A DNA stretch of 13,851 nt, from assembly GCA_036939975.1 (NCBI GenBank), contig JALLPB010000779.1, forward strand, positions 1 to 13,851. The letters run 5' to 3'. Shown here piece after piece: positions 1-9,233 of the stretch. Source of the stretch: Cyclostephanos tholiformis (lineage: Eukaryota; Bacillariophyta; Thalassiosirophyceae; Thalassiosirales; Thalassiosiraceae). The notes under the pieces are model-generated. The model was not told where the DNA came from. It saw only the letters and a program-made list of their open reading frames with translations, and did not search any database. Position 1 is the stretch's first letter; each line of letters starts with the position of its first letter. Both the position numbers and the translations under genes were made by a program.

Positions 1-201
1 GACGAAGAGACCCAAAAGGACACCAGGCGAACAATGCAAAAGAAGAACAATGCACCAAGTAACAATCCACCAAAGTAATGGAAAAGGGAAGACAAAAAGA
101 AGTAAACTTCAGCCAAGAAAACTGTCTCCCGAAAGGATTTTGAAGGTTCAAAAATCCAAAAGAAGTGCTCCAGAAAGAAAACAACAAATGAATCCCACCA
201 C
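1..201. other. Purine-rich flank, no gene
   Basis: The plus strand here is strongly A/G-rich and lower in GC than the block that starts after 205. I see no open frame worth calling. On the minus strand this is the sequence immediately downstream of the repeat-protein stop codon (202-204). The same frame stays open for 17 more codons with a hydrophobic stretch (VVGFICCFLSGALLLDF) before the next stop, so the end of that protein may itself be a point mutation. Confidence 0.4.
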
Positions 202-2161
202 CTAAGCCCATCCTCCACATTCATTGGGAGCGCGAGGCCGATGACGCCGACCACAGAGAAGGGGCACCAGTAGATTGGGAGCCCGAGGGCGGTGTCGTCG
301 GCAAAAGCAGAGAGGAGCACGTCGGCCGCGTTGGCGCCTCCGCGGCGGAATTGGTAGGCCGCGATCACGGAAAGGATGGGCACACCCACCATCCAAAAGC
401 GTCGAAGCAACGTTTGTGACGTTAAAGGGTTGGAGGGAGGGAGAAGACGATGACGCCGTCATCAAAAGCAAGGGAGACGGCGTTTCTGAGCGAGGGGTGG
501 AGGCCCTAGCCGGAATCTCCAAGCGAAGAGGAGAGCCTGCCGTTGCAGAATTCTGCGCCGACAAGGTAGGCACGGTCAGAGGTGGCAGGGAAGCCCCCCC
601 CCAAGGAGGCGGTGGGCGGGAGGGAGGAGCCGCATCAATTGCACTGGGCGCGCGAGGACGGTTCCGACGTCCAGTGCGACGGCATGGCCGGACGCGATGG
701 CAGGCCGGCGTACGCGGACAGTCGTCGATCAACGCCGGTCCCATCCACGCTGAAGTGGACACTGCCACCCCATCCCGACAGGTGTCGTCGGTTGACGCCG
801 GCGCCACAAACACCGAAAGGGGCACGGCCGTCACATGGCGACGGCGTTCATTAGCCGCCTCCTCCACTGCCACCATCAAGGAGGGCGAGACTGTCGCAAG
901 GCGATGGCGGTCCGTTGCCGCCTCCTGCACCACCAACATCAAAGAGGGTGGGGACGCTGCGGGGCAATTGTTGTCGTCAGCAGACGCCAACACCGGAGAG
1001 GGCATAGCCGACACATGGCGACGGTGTTCAGTGGCCGTCTCCGGCACTGCCAACGCCGCAAGAGTCACCTCGAGGCGCGCCAAAAGTCCAGCCAATTTGG
1101 AAGTTGGTGTTGCCAACGCGGCCGACACCAGGCGATGGCCGTCGTTGGGCAACTCATGCGATGCCAACGCCATGGCCCGGATGTGGGTGGCCGCCTTGTG
1201 TCGAAGGCGTTCGTCCGCCGCCTTCGTCGATGACAGCGCCTCGTGGCTACGGCATTGGTTGGCCGCACGCACGCAGCATTCGTCCTCGTACCGCAAACGT
1301 GCAAGGGCAGCCTCATGTTGCAGGCGCCGCGAAGTCTGGCGGGCGAGCCGGATGTGGAGGCGGCGGCGGCGGAGCCACAAGAAGATGGTGCTGGCGGCTG
1401 CCTGTTGTCGTGCCAGGGCACGGAATTCCACCAAACGTCGATCCGTGTTGGCGCACCGGTCGAAAAGGCATTTGGCGTAAAGCAGGCCAGCCGCGTGGTC
1501 CTCGGCAACGCACTGGGCGAAGAGGCGGGTGGCGTACTTCCGTCCGGCCTCCGCTTGGTCGTCGAGGATCTGTTGGCGGCGAGCAGCGTCCTGCTTGGCA
1601 TGGGCGGCAGCAGCCTCTTGGTGGGCGCGAGCGGCGGCCTGCTCGTCCAGCAGCCGCTGGCGATGGGCAGCCGCGATGCGGGCGTGAGCGGCTTGCTCGA
1701 CAAGGAGCTGCTGGCGACGGGCAGCCTCCCGGTGAGCATGGTCTTGATGACGCGCCCATGCTGACGCGACGACATCGTCGAGGGTCCGTTTCCAGACCGT
1801 GTAGTCCCCCTCCGTAGCGCCCCACTGGTAGTCGCCGATAGGGCACCCCCCGGCGGCACGTTTCCATTTGTGCGAAATGTGCCGCAAGGTCCTGTTGCAT
1901 CACCGAAGGCTGGGGCCATTCGGGAGGCCATCGAGGCACCGTCCCCGTATGGTCCTCACGATAGGCACGCGAACACCAGTCCTCGTGGCATAGTGCGTGC
2001 CACCATTCCGGGAGGCCGAGCCACCAATCTCCTTCGGGGGCGCGCTCGGGAGGCAGTTCCCATTTGAAGAAGAGGAATCCCGGGGGATGGGATGGAGGAG
2101 GGGGCAAATGAGTCGGCGGTGATCCACCGTTCCTCGTGGTGTTGTGTGATGCTCGGTACAT
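202..2161 (-). pseudogene. Frame-split Ala/Arg-rich repeat protein, possibly retroelement gag-like
   Basis: I do not recognise a defined family. The main frame (1887 down to 202, 561 codons) has no ATG at its upstream end and opens on a TTG-type codon. Its residues about 41-240 are a predicted long helix or coiled coil of units such as AHRQRLLDEQAA and DERLRHKAA. Residues 243-363 hold four degenerate copies of an ERRRHVTAVP-like unit, and the motif RRHRPRAPN recurs at about 406, 530 and 547. A more complex, Trp-rich segment (LPEWWHALCHEDW, VPRWPPEWPQPSVMQQDLAA) lies just upstream in another frame that starts with a good ATG at 2161. The two join near the G6/C6 run at 1846-1851, where the second frame continues with GGCPIGDYQWGATEGDY. 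The simplest reading is one protein broken by a homopolymer indel, either a real mutation or a base-call error. High GC, repeats and lack of neighbours of similar composition suggest a mobile-element gene. A fast-evolving host gene or antisense coincidence is possible. Confidence 0.45.
223..300 (-). repeat. Two copies of an RRHRPRAPN-coding unit, 51 bases apart
   Basis: Positions 300-274 and 249-223 read on the minus strand encode the same nine residues, RRHRPRAPN. A diverged third copy (RRNRPRAPS) lies at 669-643. On the plus strand the shared core is TTGGGAGC(G/C)CGAGG. The repeat is in frame with the repeat protein and sits at its C-terminus. Confidence 0.6.
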
Positions 2162-2172
2162 TTTTACGGTTT

Positions 2173-2194
2173 CCCACGTAATAAATTACGGGGG
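2173..2194. repeat. Inverted repeat around a two-base centre
   Basis: CCCACGTAAT, then AA, then ATTACGGGGG: ten-base arms with one mismatch. It lies just upstream of the repeat-protein ATG (2161 on the minus strand), where the GC-rich block gives way to AT-richer sequence. It could be a regulatory palindrome or the edge of an element; nothing further supports either. Confidence 0.4.
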
Positions 2195-2204
2195 AACAGG
2201 CAAA

Positions 2205-2945
2205 AATGACGAAGCAGCCGATCAACCCGTTGGTGGGGATCTATGTCGCTGTTCAAGCAGCGGAGGAACGGGGATAAATCGCCGTCCCCCCCCCGCCGAG
2301 GGTGGTGGGTGGGCTGCCGAGCCGAAGGCGTGGCAGCGAGATCAGGCTCGTAGCCTGTAGGACTCCTGGGATCCCTAACTACACATGGTGATAGAGGGAT
2401 AAGGAAGAGTCAAGTGAGCCTAGTACTTAGGGTATCTACGGCTATAATACCAACAAAAATGCACAAATTCATGCACACACACACACGACACACACACACG
2501 GAAGAAAAATATCTATCGTAACGTAGGGTTCTCTTGTATCACTACCCCCTCCCCAGTGTAATTAATTGACACGGCCAACGACTTGACGATCAAGACGCGA
2601 AATAATTATTCAATCATCGAGGGACATTTTGTTTTAGACCGAGAGAAAAGTCTCGCCGGACCTCTCGCGGAGAAGTGCGCCAACGAACAACTGAAGAATA
2701 TATTATTATATTATTATTATAAGGTGTATATTTATTTAGCATACAATGATAACCCGGAGGAAGGCCACTGTGCGATCTCCCCCCCCCCCCCTCCCGCCAT
2801 CACCGGTGGGAGGGGGGAAGAGATCGAAAAGGACCGCACCGACGACATTTCCAACGGGGCGGACAACGACGTCGGAGGAGTCGGGGGGGAGGACGTCGCG
2901 GTGGCCGGGGGGGGGAGGAAGGTCTCGAACGTCGACGAGGGGGCA
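2205..2945. other. Spacer with microsatellites; probable HSF promoter and leader
   Basis: No gene is supported. The stretch holds an interrupted CA microsatellite (about 2474-2499), a TTA/ATT-rich run (about 2698-2721) and a run of 13 C (2779-2791). The HSF reading frame is open back to 2583 but has no ATG before 2946. An out-of-frame ATG at 2746 lies upstream of the C run. I find no clear heat shock element (inverted nGAAn units) in it. The transcription start cannot be placed from sequence alone. Confidence 0.4.
2474..2499. repeat. CA dinucleotide microsatellite
   Basis: Two runs of CA repeats separated by one CG interruption. Expected to vary in length between strains; no functional claim. 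Confidence 0.9.
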
Positions 2946-5900
2946 ATGGCGGGAAATCGCGGCGGCGGTGAAGGGGGAGAAAAGGAAGACGACGATTACG
3001 ACGACGACGACGACGCCCGCGAGGCCATGGACGAGGGAGGCGATTGCGGCACACCGGGGGGGAGGGCGGAAGTGACGCCCACCCTCTCGTCCGCCGGGGG
3101 GGGGGAGGGGGGGATGAAAAATGACGAGGGATTTAACCTGGCATTATTGGCCGCGGGCGGTCCGGGTGGGAACGGGCCGCCGGAGTCGGACGCGGAGATG
3201 GGCGAATCATCCCCCGGCGACCGCGGTGGCGGCGGCAAGACGGACGACGAGGACGATGACGATGGGGAGGACGTGAAGGACGATGATGGGGGAGACGATA
3301 AGGATGGTGGGGTCGATGTCCCCTACCATTCTCCTCCAAACTCCTCGCCCGACGGTGTCCTCCACCCCTACTATCGCCGCTCGGAAACGAATGATACCCA
3401 CATGACCCACCTCTCCCACATATCAGGACTCACCCACTTCGATTACGAGGAGGAGGACTTTAAGCTGCAGCAATCGTTGCAGGAGAGCGTGGAGAATGCG
3501 CTCGAGCACGCCATAGCGAGCCTCGAGGAGGGCGCGACGATGGATGAGGCCGAGATGGGGGGGCTGGAACGGCTGGATCGGGACGTCGAATTAAGCCTTA
3601 GTCCGCGAAAGGGGGGAGGGGGACGGGACGACGTCGATGACGAAGCGGCTTTTCCCGGCAGCGGCACGTCGTCGGACGAGGTTGGGGGGGCAGGCAACCC
3701 CCGGGGCGCGTTGTCCGGCATGTCGGGAACTATTTCCAGGTTTGGCAGCATCGGGAGCTTCAGCATCGGCAATTTCTCCAGCATGGGTAGCGTCATCCCC
3801 ACCAGGTCCCCTTCTAATGCGAACGGTAATTCATACGACGACGCCAACGTCCACGAGAGTGGAGGAGGGGATGCGGGAGGGGATGGAGGGGGGGAGTATC
3901 CGTCGTCCCCCGTCGGCCACGATGGGGGAGGGGGGTGCCCGCTCTCTCCCATGGCAGAGAGCAACGTCAGCCTACCGTCGCTTTCTAACTTTCCCCCGGA
4001 GCACCGGGAGGAGCTGCGGAAGATGTACCTCGCGGGCTTCAGGGATGCCGCCGCCAAGAAGGCCAAGAAGGCGAGTAACGCCGCCATTGTTGTTCCAACG
4101 GTCGAGACTACGTTGGGAGGGGGGGGGGGACGGACGGTTATGGGGGGACGGACGGTTATGGGCGGGATCGCGAGCAGCCCAGGGATGACGGCGCCCCCGA
4201 AGACGTCGACGTCATCGCTCTCGACCTCCGGGGGGGGAAGCTCCTTCGGGGACATCTCCCCGTGGTCTTTGACAACGTCCGTCCCGGGGGGTCGGACGGT
4301 GCCCCCTCTCCCCCACGAGGAGCTCCGCGACAACTTCGCCCGGGCGTGCAGCTCTCCGCCTAATATCGGGGGGGGGGGAGGTGGTGGCATCGGCATGGCC
4401 CTCTCCATGAGCATGAGTCTCTCCGCAAGCTCCATGAGCGCCACTGGCGTCGCAAATCCGCTGTGTGGTCTCATGGAGCACAACGCCCACGACGCTCGTG
4501 TGCACCTTCCCGCAGTCGTTTTGCCCGACGCGGTCCGGCAAGCTCCCCCTCGCCCCCTCCCTCAATCCGCCGGCTTCGGAGGGAGTTCGGAATGCCTCGG
4601 GGGAAGACTGTCGAGGTCGGGATCTATGGTCATAAATCCTCCCCCGACTATCCCCGAGGACGGGAGCGCCATGTACTTCATGGAGGACAAAGGCGTCAGG
4701 GGGGACGGCATTAACCCCCCATCGAACAATTCGGGCGAAAATTTCGTTGTTGGGAGCTACGATAGTACTTACAGCGATGGGAGCAGCCTCGGCCCCTTGT
4801 CTCCCCCCGTCGAGATGGGCGACTCGTACGGTTCGACCCCGACCTCGCCCCCGCCGCCGTTTGACTCCCCCGGCTCGTCCGTCCCTCTGATGGGCAGGGA
4901 GGCCAAGGCCGTCCGGAAAGGGCGGAAGTCCTCCTTTTCCGCCGACTCCGATGGGAACGGACCAGCAACCACTCCGCAGAATACTCCCACTTCCGGAGGC
5001 AAAAAGGGTCATTCCAACCCATTCCCCCGCAAGCTTATGGGCATGCTCAAGAAGGAGGAGGCGAATGTTGTCTGCTGGTTGCCGCGGGGGGATGCCTTCG
5101 TTGTTAGGGATAATGATAAATTCGTGAGCGACATCCTGCCATTGTATTTCAGGCATACCAAGGTGAGAAAAGGGAGTATTGCGCATGGTGTGTGCGTGTT
5201 TGGTTTACTTCGGCCTGTGTACTAACGGTTCCGCTCTTTTGTTTTTGGACGATAACTCTTACCTGCTCGTCCCACCACATCAATATTTTTAGCTAACTTC
5301 CTTCCAAAGACAGCTCAACCTCTACGGCTTCCGTCGGATAACCAAGGGACCGGATGCGGGCGCGTACCGTCACGAATTGTTCCAACGCGACAAGCCGGAA
5401 CTGTGTTTACAAATGAAGAGATCCAAGCAAAAGAGCATGCAATCTGCGACCAACAGCCCCAAGCTGGGACCCACGAGTGGAGGGAGGGACCGGAGTGGTT
5501 CATTGCACTCCCAGAAAAGTCCTGCGATTACGCCCGGAAATGTCACTGGCATGACCCCGCTTTTGACGAATTTGAACATGTCTGGAGGTGGACGGAGTCC
5601 TCCGACCATTCGTTTGGATGGTCTAGCCAAGGGAAACCCTCCGCTGACACTGTCGACCACATACCATACCAGCTTTCGAAGTGGTCAAGAGGGTGGATCC
5701 CCCCCCACCGGTCTTGGCATCCTCATGTCGTCGAACGCAGGTGGGGCTAATGATGGAACCACTCACACTCTACATCATCAGCACCATTCGCAGGGGCTGC
5801 ACACTGCTGAACAGCGACGAATCAAGGAGCAGGATGTTAACGATAGGGACCGACAGGCATGGGCGTTGGCCGCAGCGGGATTGTCCGTTGATAAAATCAG

Positions 5901-6309
5901 CTCAACAATTGTGAATTCCGCTGCTGGGCTTCACCCTCCGCCTATTCTAGGTAATCCTAATTCAGGTCAGGCGATCCATCCGGTAAACGGCGCCATTCAC
6001 GTGACCTCCTTGAATCCAGGTCCTAATGGTGATCCGTTGTCGTGGTCGGACATCGAGACGAATACGAGTGCAGCGGGAGGCCTCATATATGGACAGCCGG
6101 ACCAGGTATTGACGTTAGAAGATATGGAAATGGACTTTGCGCACTTGTTTGACCCCAATGTAGAGTGGGAGAACATGCAGACGGAGGGTAGTGGCTGGCC
6201 GTTACTCGATGGCAATACGGTAGGTTCAGTACCATCGACGACTTCGGCCTTGGGAGGTAAAGCAGTGCCAACTTCGGTACAGTCCGATGGAAACATCAAG
6301 ACAGTGTGA
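2946..6309 (+). CDS. Heat shock factor-type transcription factor, two exons
   Basis: Predicted nuclear regulator that binds heat shock elements and drives stress genes. Exon 1 is 2946-5162 and exon 2 is 5293-6309, giving 1,077 residues. The HSF DNA-binding domain spans about residues 691-782: [20 protein letters not shown] starts it, and the recognition-helix block [13 protein letters not shown] (740-752) is followed by [13 protein letters not shown]. The roughly 690 residues before it are Gly/Asp/Ser/Pro-rich, with a helical segment near 167-205, a Ser/Gly stretch near 260-284 and a basic helix ([20 protein letters not shown]) near 351-370. After the domain, residues 909-946 are charged and helix-prone, and 1012-1034 ([16 protein letters not shown]) look like an acidic/hydrophobic activation motif. 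No obvious HR-A/B heptad array is seen. ATG 2946 is the first in-frame ATG; an upstream exon or a miscalled C run at 2779-2791 could add residues. The domain assignment is firm, the N-terminus is not. Confidence 0.93.
4123..4166 (+). repeat. Short tandem repeat coding GGRTVM twice
   Basis: A near-identical unit containing GGACGGACGGTTATGG occurs twice in a row within HSF exon 1, giving [14 protein letters not shown]. Likely a recent slippage duplication in the low-complexity N-terminal region. Confidence 0.7.
5163..5292 (+). other. Spliceosomal intron inside the HSF DNA-binding domain
   Basis: 130 bases, phase 0, donor AAG|GTGAGA and acceptor TTTTTAG|CTAACT. Splicing joins ...YFRHTK directly to [13 protein letters not shown], restoring the canonical HSF order, so the boundaries are well fixed. 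The cut falls just before the recognition helix. If retained, 20 extra codons are read and a stop follows at 5223-5225. Confidence 0.92.
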
Positions 6310-7105
6310 ACTTTGCGTCTACTGAGATAGGGGCCTTCTATTCGAGTGCCTGTTCAACATACTCCTTGAAGCTCTCCTCGAGTGAGATCACACATAGCCC
6401 TGAAAATTTCAATGGTGCTTACTTGTACATATCAAATGTGGCATCGATTAATCATTCCACTTCTACCCATCTATACCTCACATACACGTCTTCTTTCACT
6501 TCGAGCACTTAACATGATTGGGAACCTTCAGAGCTTAGATTGAGTCATCAACACATGATCATCGACTATCGCTTTAACTACACCTCGCAATGATGGATTT
6601 TGTACAGATTCATTTTGAGAGCAATTGTGCATATTTGATTGGGGGGGAACAATGGACACGTGTTATTGTTTACATTTTCAAAGTGTGGTGTAGCTATGCC
6701 TAGAAAAAGAGACTTGACCAAAAATATAAAAATGTAATCAACCTCCCTGACCTGTTGTTCCTGTTGTAATTTTTTTTCGCGGTCCGTTGTGGAATAAAAC
6801 GAAGCAAGTACATTTTTCTGGGTAATCGCACATAGTGCTTACTATTCAACACGCCTCGAAATGATTCATTCCAAGAAAAATGGCAACCAAGTCGTTATTT
6901 TATCATAATCAAAAGAATACAGTATTGGTTGATAATTTTTCGCCAAAAGAACCGAAGTCAAAAATTGGAAAACAAAAATTGTGGGGAAAAAAAAATGCAA
7001 CTAATGTGGGATGTCCACTTTGGACCTGAAAAGACTCAGGTGACGGTTGCATTTATATGCATAATCGGAAAATTGACGGGCGCGGCTCGTTGCCAGAATT
7101 GACAA
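6310..7105. other. Spacer between convergent genes (3' regions)
   Basis: Both flanking genes end here, the HSF from the left and the 335-residue gene from the right. Lower GC than the HSF exons, with several A and T runs. An AATAAA lies at 6793-6798 and could be the HSF polyadenylation signal, though it is about 485 bases past the stop. I see no gene; a 68-codon plus-strand frame at 6306 is out of frame with, and overlaps, the HSF end. Confidence 0.5.
6793..6798 (+). terminator. Possible polyadenylation signal for the HSF gene
   Basis: Canonical AATAAA on the plus strand in the convergent spacer. Position is distant for a compact genome, so an earlier non-canonical site is equally possible. 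Confidence 0.3.
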
Positions 7106-8113
7106 CTATTTTCGGACTGTAAACACTGGTGGGTATGGAGAAGGTCGATTAGCATCGTGTAAGTCATAGTCTTCATGATCTTGACAATAACAATCGTCTT
7201 TGATTTGGCGGAAGGATGGCACAGACTTGCAGCGCCTGAAGCCCAACTTTATATTATTCACACCCATTAGAATAGGTTCAATTCGTTTTTTTCGAAGCAA
7301 CTTCGCACGTTGCTTTTCTTTCTCCATTTCTGACGATTGGACTACTGATCTAATCTCAGAACGAGAGTATCCAATCCCAAGCAATATGTCCTCTCGTTTG
7401 TCAGAGGGTATACGAAGTTGGCTCTTATATCGTCTCGAATCTTGGTCATTTCTATCTCGATAAGATTCATATGCGTCTACTTCAGCTCGGAGCACATCGT
7501 TGTACCGCCAGCCGAGGCCTATGGGAGGACCAGATGCAGATGGATTGTCGCAAAGGATGACAGGATACTCTCGGAACTCCACTGTGTGGAAGCACACGTT
7601 GTTATTTAGATTTGACGGACGGCGCGAATGTGTCGACATGTCACTATTTAATGACTCTTGACTGGTCTTGACCGTCAAGCAGCTCTTAATGCTGCTGGAA
7701 GAGTGGTCAAGGGAGGAAAAACAGGCGGAGTCGTCGATTACCACCAATGACTCATCATCGCGCTTGTCAAAAAAAAATCTCCTTAGCATCCCATGACGTG
7801 AGTCGTCGAGGGAGGAGGAATCGGTTTTATACATCGATGATTCACGTGTGGTCGCAAGCTTGAAAAAGCTCTTCGGCATCATGTGGGTAGATATATCAAG
7901 GAGAGAGGAATCATCGGGGCCGTCGACGGTCCTGTTGCTGTCGTCGCTACTTTCACCGCAGGTTTTCATTTTATTCTGTCGACGTTCACGTGTGGTCTTG
8001 AGGTCAGAAAAACTCCTTGGCATCCTGTGGGACGAGATATCAAGGATATCGGAACCAATGGGGTTAACGACGGTCCTGTTGCTGTCGTCGACACTTAAGC
8101 CGAACGTTTTCAT
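7106..8113 (-). CDS. Unknown 335-residue protein with N-terminal degenerate repeats
   Basis: Intact frame without introns. ATG 8113 is the first ATG after an upstream in-frame stop. The first 96 residues are two 48-residue tandem copies (starting MKTFGLSVDD and MKTCGESSDD), followed by at least two shorter decayed copies of the same C-terminal half unit up to about residue 155. Residues about 173-285 form the complex part: VCFHTVEFREYPVILCDNPS, then GPPIGLGWRY, DAYESYR, a GYSRSEIRS helix and a basic run KEKQRAKLLRKKR. Blocks of the form EYP..L.DNPS...GPP..LGW recur, as I recall, in many unannotated diatom and other stramenopile proteins; no biochemical role is known to me. There is no signal peptide or membrane segment, which suggests a cytosolic or nuclear soluble protein. 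It is convergent with the HSF gene. Confidence is high that it is a gene, low on function. Confidence 0.82.
   Translation of the reverse strand: MKTFGLSVDDSNRTVVNPIGSDILDISSHRMPRSFSDLKTTRERRQNKMKTCGESSDDSNRTVDGPDDSSLLDISTHMMPKSFFKLATTRESSMYKTDSSSLDDSRHGMLRRFFFDKRDDESLVVIDDSACFSSLDHSSSSIKSCLTVKTSQESLNSDMSTHSRRPSNLNNNVCFHTVEFREYPVILCDNPSASGPPIGLGWRYNDVLRAEVDAYESYRDRNDQDSRRYKSQLRIPSDKREDILLGIGYSRSEIRSVVQSSEMEKEKQRAKLLRKKRIEPILMGVNNIKLGFRRCKSVPSFRQIKDDCYCQDHEDYDLHDANRPSPYPPVFTVRK
7826..8113 (-). repeat. Two 144-base tandem repeats at the start of the 335-residue gene
   Basis: Copies 8113-7970 and 7969-7826 encode 48 residues each, with 20 or more identical positions. On the plus strand both contain the block GACGGTCCTGTTGCTGTCGT. 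The repeat boundary coincides with the initiator ATG, so the second copy begins with an in-frame internal ATG in similar context. Shorter, more diverged copies follow. Confidence 0.88.
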
Positions 8114-9158
8114 TTTTGCTTTCAACAAGGGAAAGGCCTGGATGGATTTACTTTCGAGTGTATATCGAAGTGGCGAGTCTCTTGATTATGCTGTAGTGCA
8201 GTTGCGACCAACCGATGTACGAGCGGGAGCATAGAGTCAATTGTTTATGGCCAAATATTTTTTACATGATGATGGATATGCTTGTGTTGATTAGAGAGAT
8301 AATTAGAGGTCATTCGTCATATTTTTTGTCTCTGAACAAAATCCCTGAATTTGTTGCACTTCCAAAGCTGAGACACTACAACTTCGGTAATATCTGCAAC
8401 TGGAACTGTTGTTTGCCGGTAAATCAAGAATAAAAGCTTCATACTGACAACAGTCCTGAAACTGCTGCAACCTTTTTTGTTACTGAACTTGCAGCCAAGT
8501 GCCGGCGGTTGTTGTTTGTCAGAAGTTTGAGACGTCATCATTTATCATGAAATACACTACTTATTGATGATAAGGCCGAGCCTTACATAGAGCATCGCCG
8601 GACTTTTTTGATTCGTCGCTAAAATGTGCTGTTGAGCCATAGCTAGCCGAATTTTTATTTGAGCTGGACGATTTTTTTCCTGCCTCGGCCTTCACATGTG
8701 TGGGATCTGATAAATATTATCCTCCCTTTCAACGCATCATCATCACATCCTGCATCCTCCGCATCGTACCCCTCTCCCTCGACCTCCTTCCCCATCCCCA
8801 GACCCCCCCTAGAACCCCCTACTAGAACTTGTTGATTGTTGTGTGTTTGCTGTAACTGCCGTCTGTTGTCCATCATTTGTCTTCATTGTCATCCTTCTTG
8901 GTAGTTGTTAATTGTTGTTGTTATCTGTCATTGTTGTCATCCGGCTTCTGTCGTCTCCACCACCGCCGCAGCCATCATCTCACCTGCCGCCGCTATCATC
9001 GCTGTGCCATCATTGCCGACATTTCCCTTGTCTTAGTTCATTGTCATGTGCCCTCTTCCATTGTTGTTTTGCCATCACCACTGCCACTGCCCCAATCAGA
9101 TGATTGGGTATGGTGGAACTAGTACTTTTTGATTTTAGTTCAGGAAAATTTGAGTGGT
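8114..9158. other. Intergenic region, no supported gene
   Basis: Contains the probable promoter of the 335-residue gene (right next to 8113), but I see no distinctive box. A 73-codon minus-strand frame (8876-8655, Gln/Asn then Gly/Glu rich) has an ATG but low-complexity content and no recognisable motif. About 8877-9100 is pyrimidine-rich on the plus strand with TTG/CATC/CCACC-like short repeats. Confidence 0.45.
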
Positions 9159-9195
9159 CAATTTTGGTCCAGCAATTTTTGCTGGATCAAAATTG
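9159..9195. repeat. Inverted repeat with 16-base arms
   Basis: CAATTTTGGTCCAGCA, five-base loop, TGCTGGATCAAAATTG. The single mismatch would be a G-T pair in RNA. Shares the core ATTTT(A/G)GTCCAG with the next hairpin. Confidence 0.75.
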
Positions 9196-9198
9196 CTT

Positions 9199-9233
9199 CA
9201 ATTTTAGTCCAGTTTTGGGCCGGACTAAAATTG
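9199..9233. repeat. Perfect inverted repeat with 12-base arms
   Basis: CAATTTTAGTCC, eleven-base loop, GGACTAAAATTG. It begins four bases after the preceding hairpin and is related to it in sequence. Another copy of the core, GTTTTAGTCCAG, is at 9306-9317. Such clustered arms are typical of foldback or subterminal transposon sequence. Confidence 0.75.

Noticed and set aside
275..1480. Long plus-strand open frame (401 codons) opposite the repeat protein
   Set aside because: Arg/Ala-rich translation typical of the antisense of a GC-rich repeat gene; no blocks of complex sequence.
3443..5186. Two long minus-strand frames (4483-3443 and 5186-4212) opposite HSF exon 1
   Set aside because: Shadows of the GC-rich HSF coding strand, which ends in a clear HSF domain.
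7826..8113. Tandem repeats considered as a CRISPR-like array
   Set aside because: Units are 144 bases, contiguous and coding, with no spacers.
8655..8876. 73-codon minus-strand frame with ATG
   Set aside because: Low-complexity Gln/Gly/Glu content, no motif, no neighbour relation; cannot be supported as a gene.
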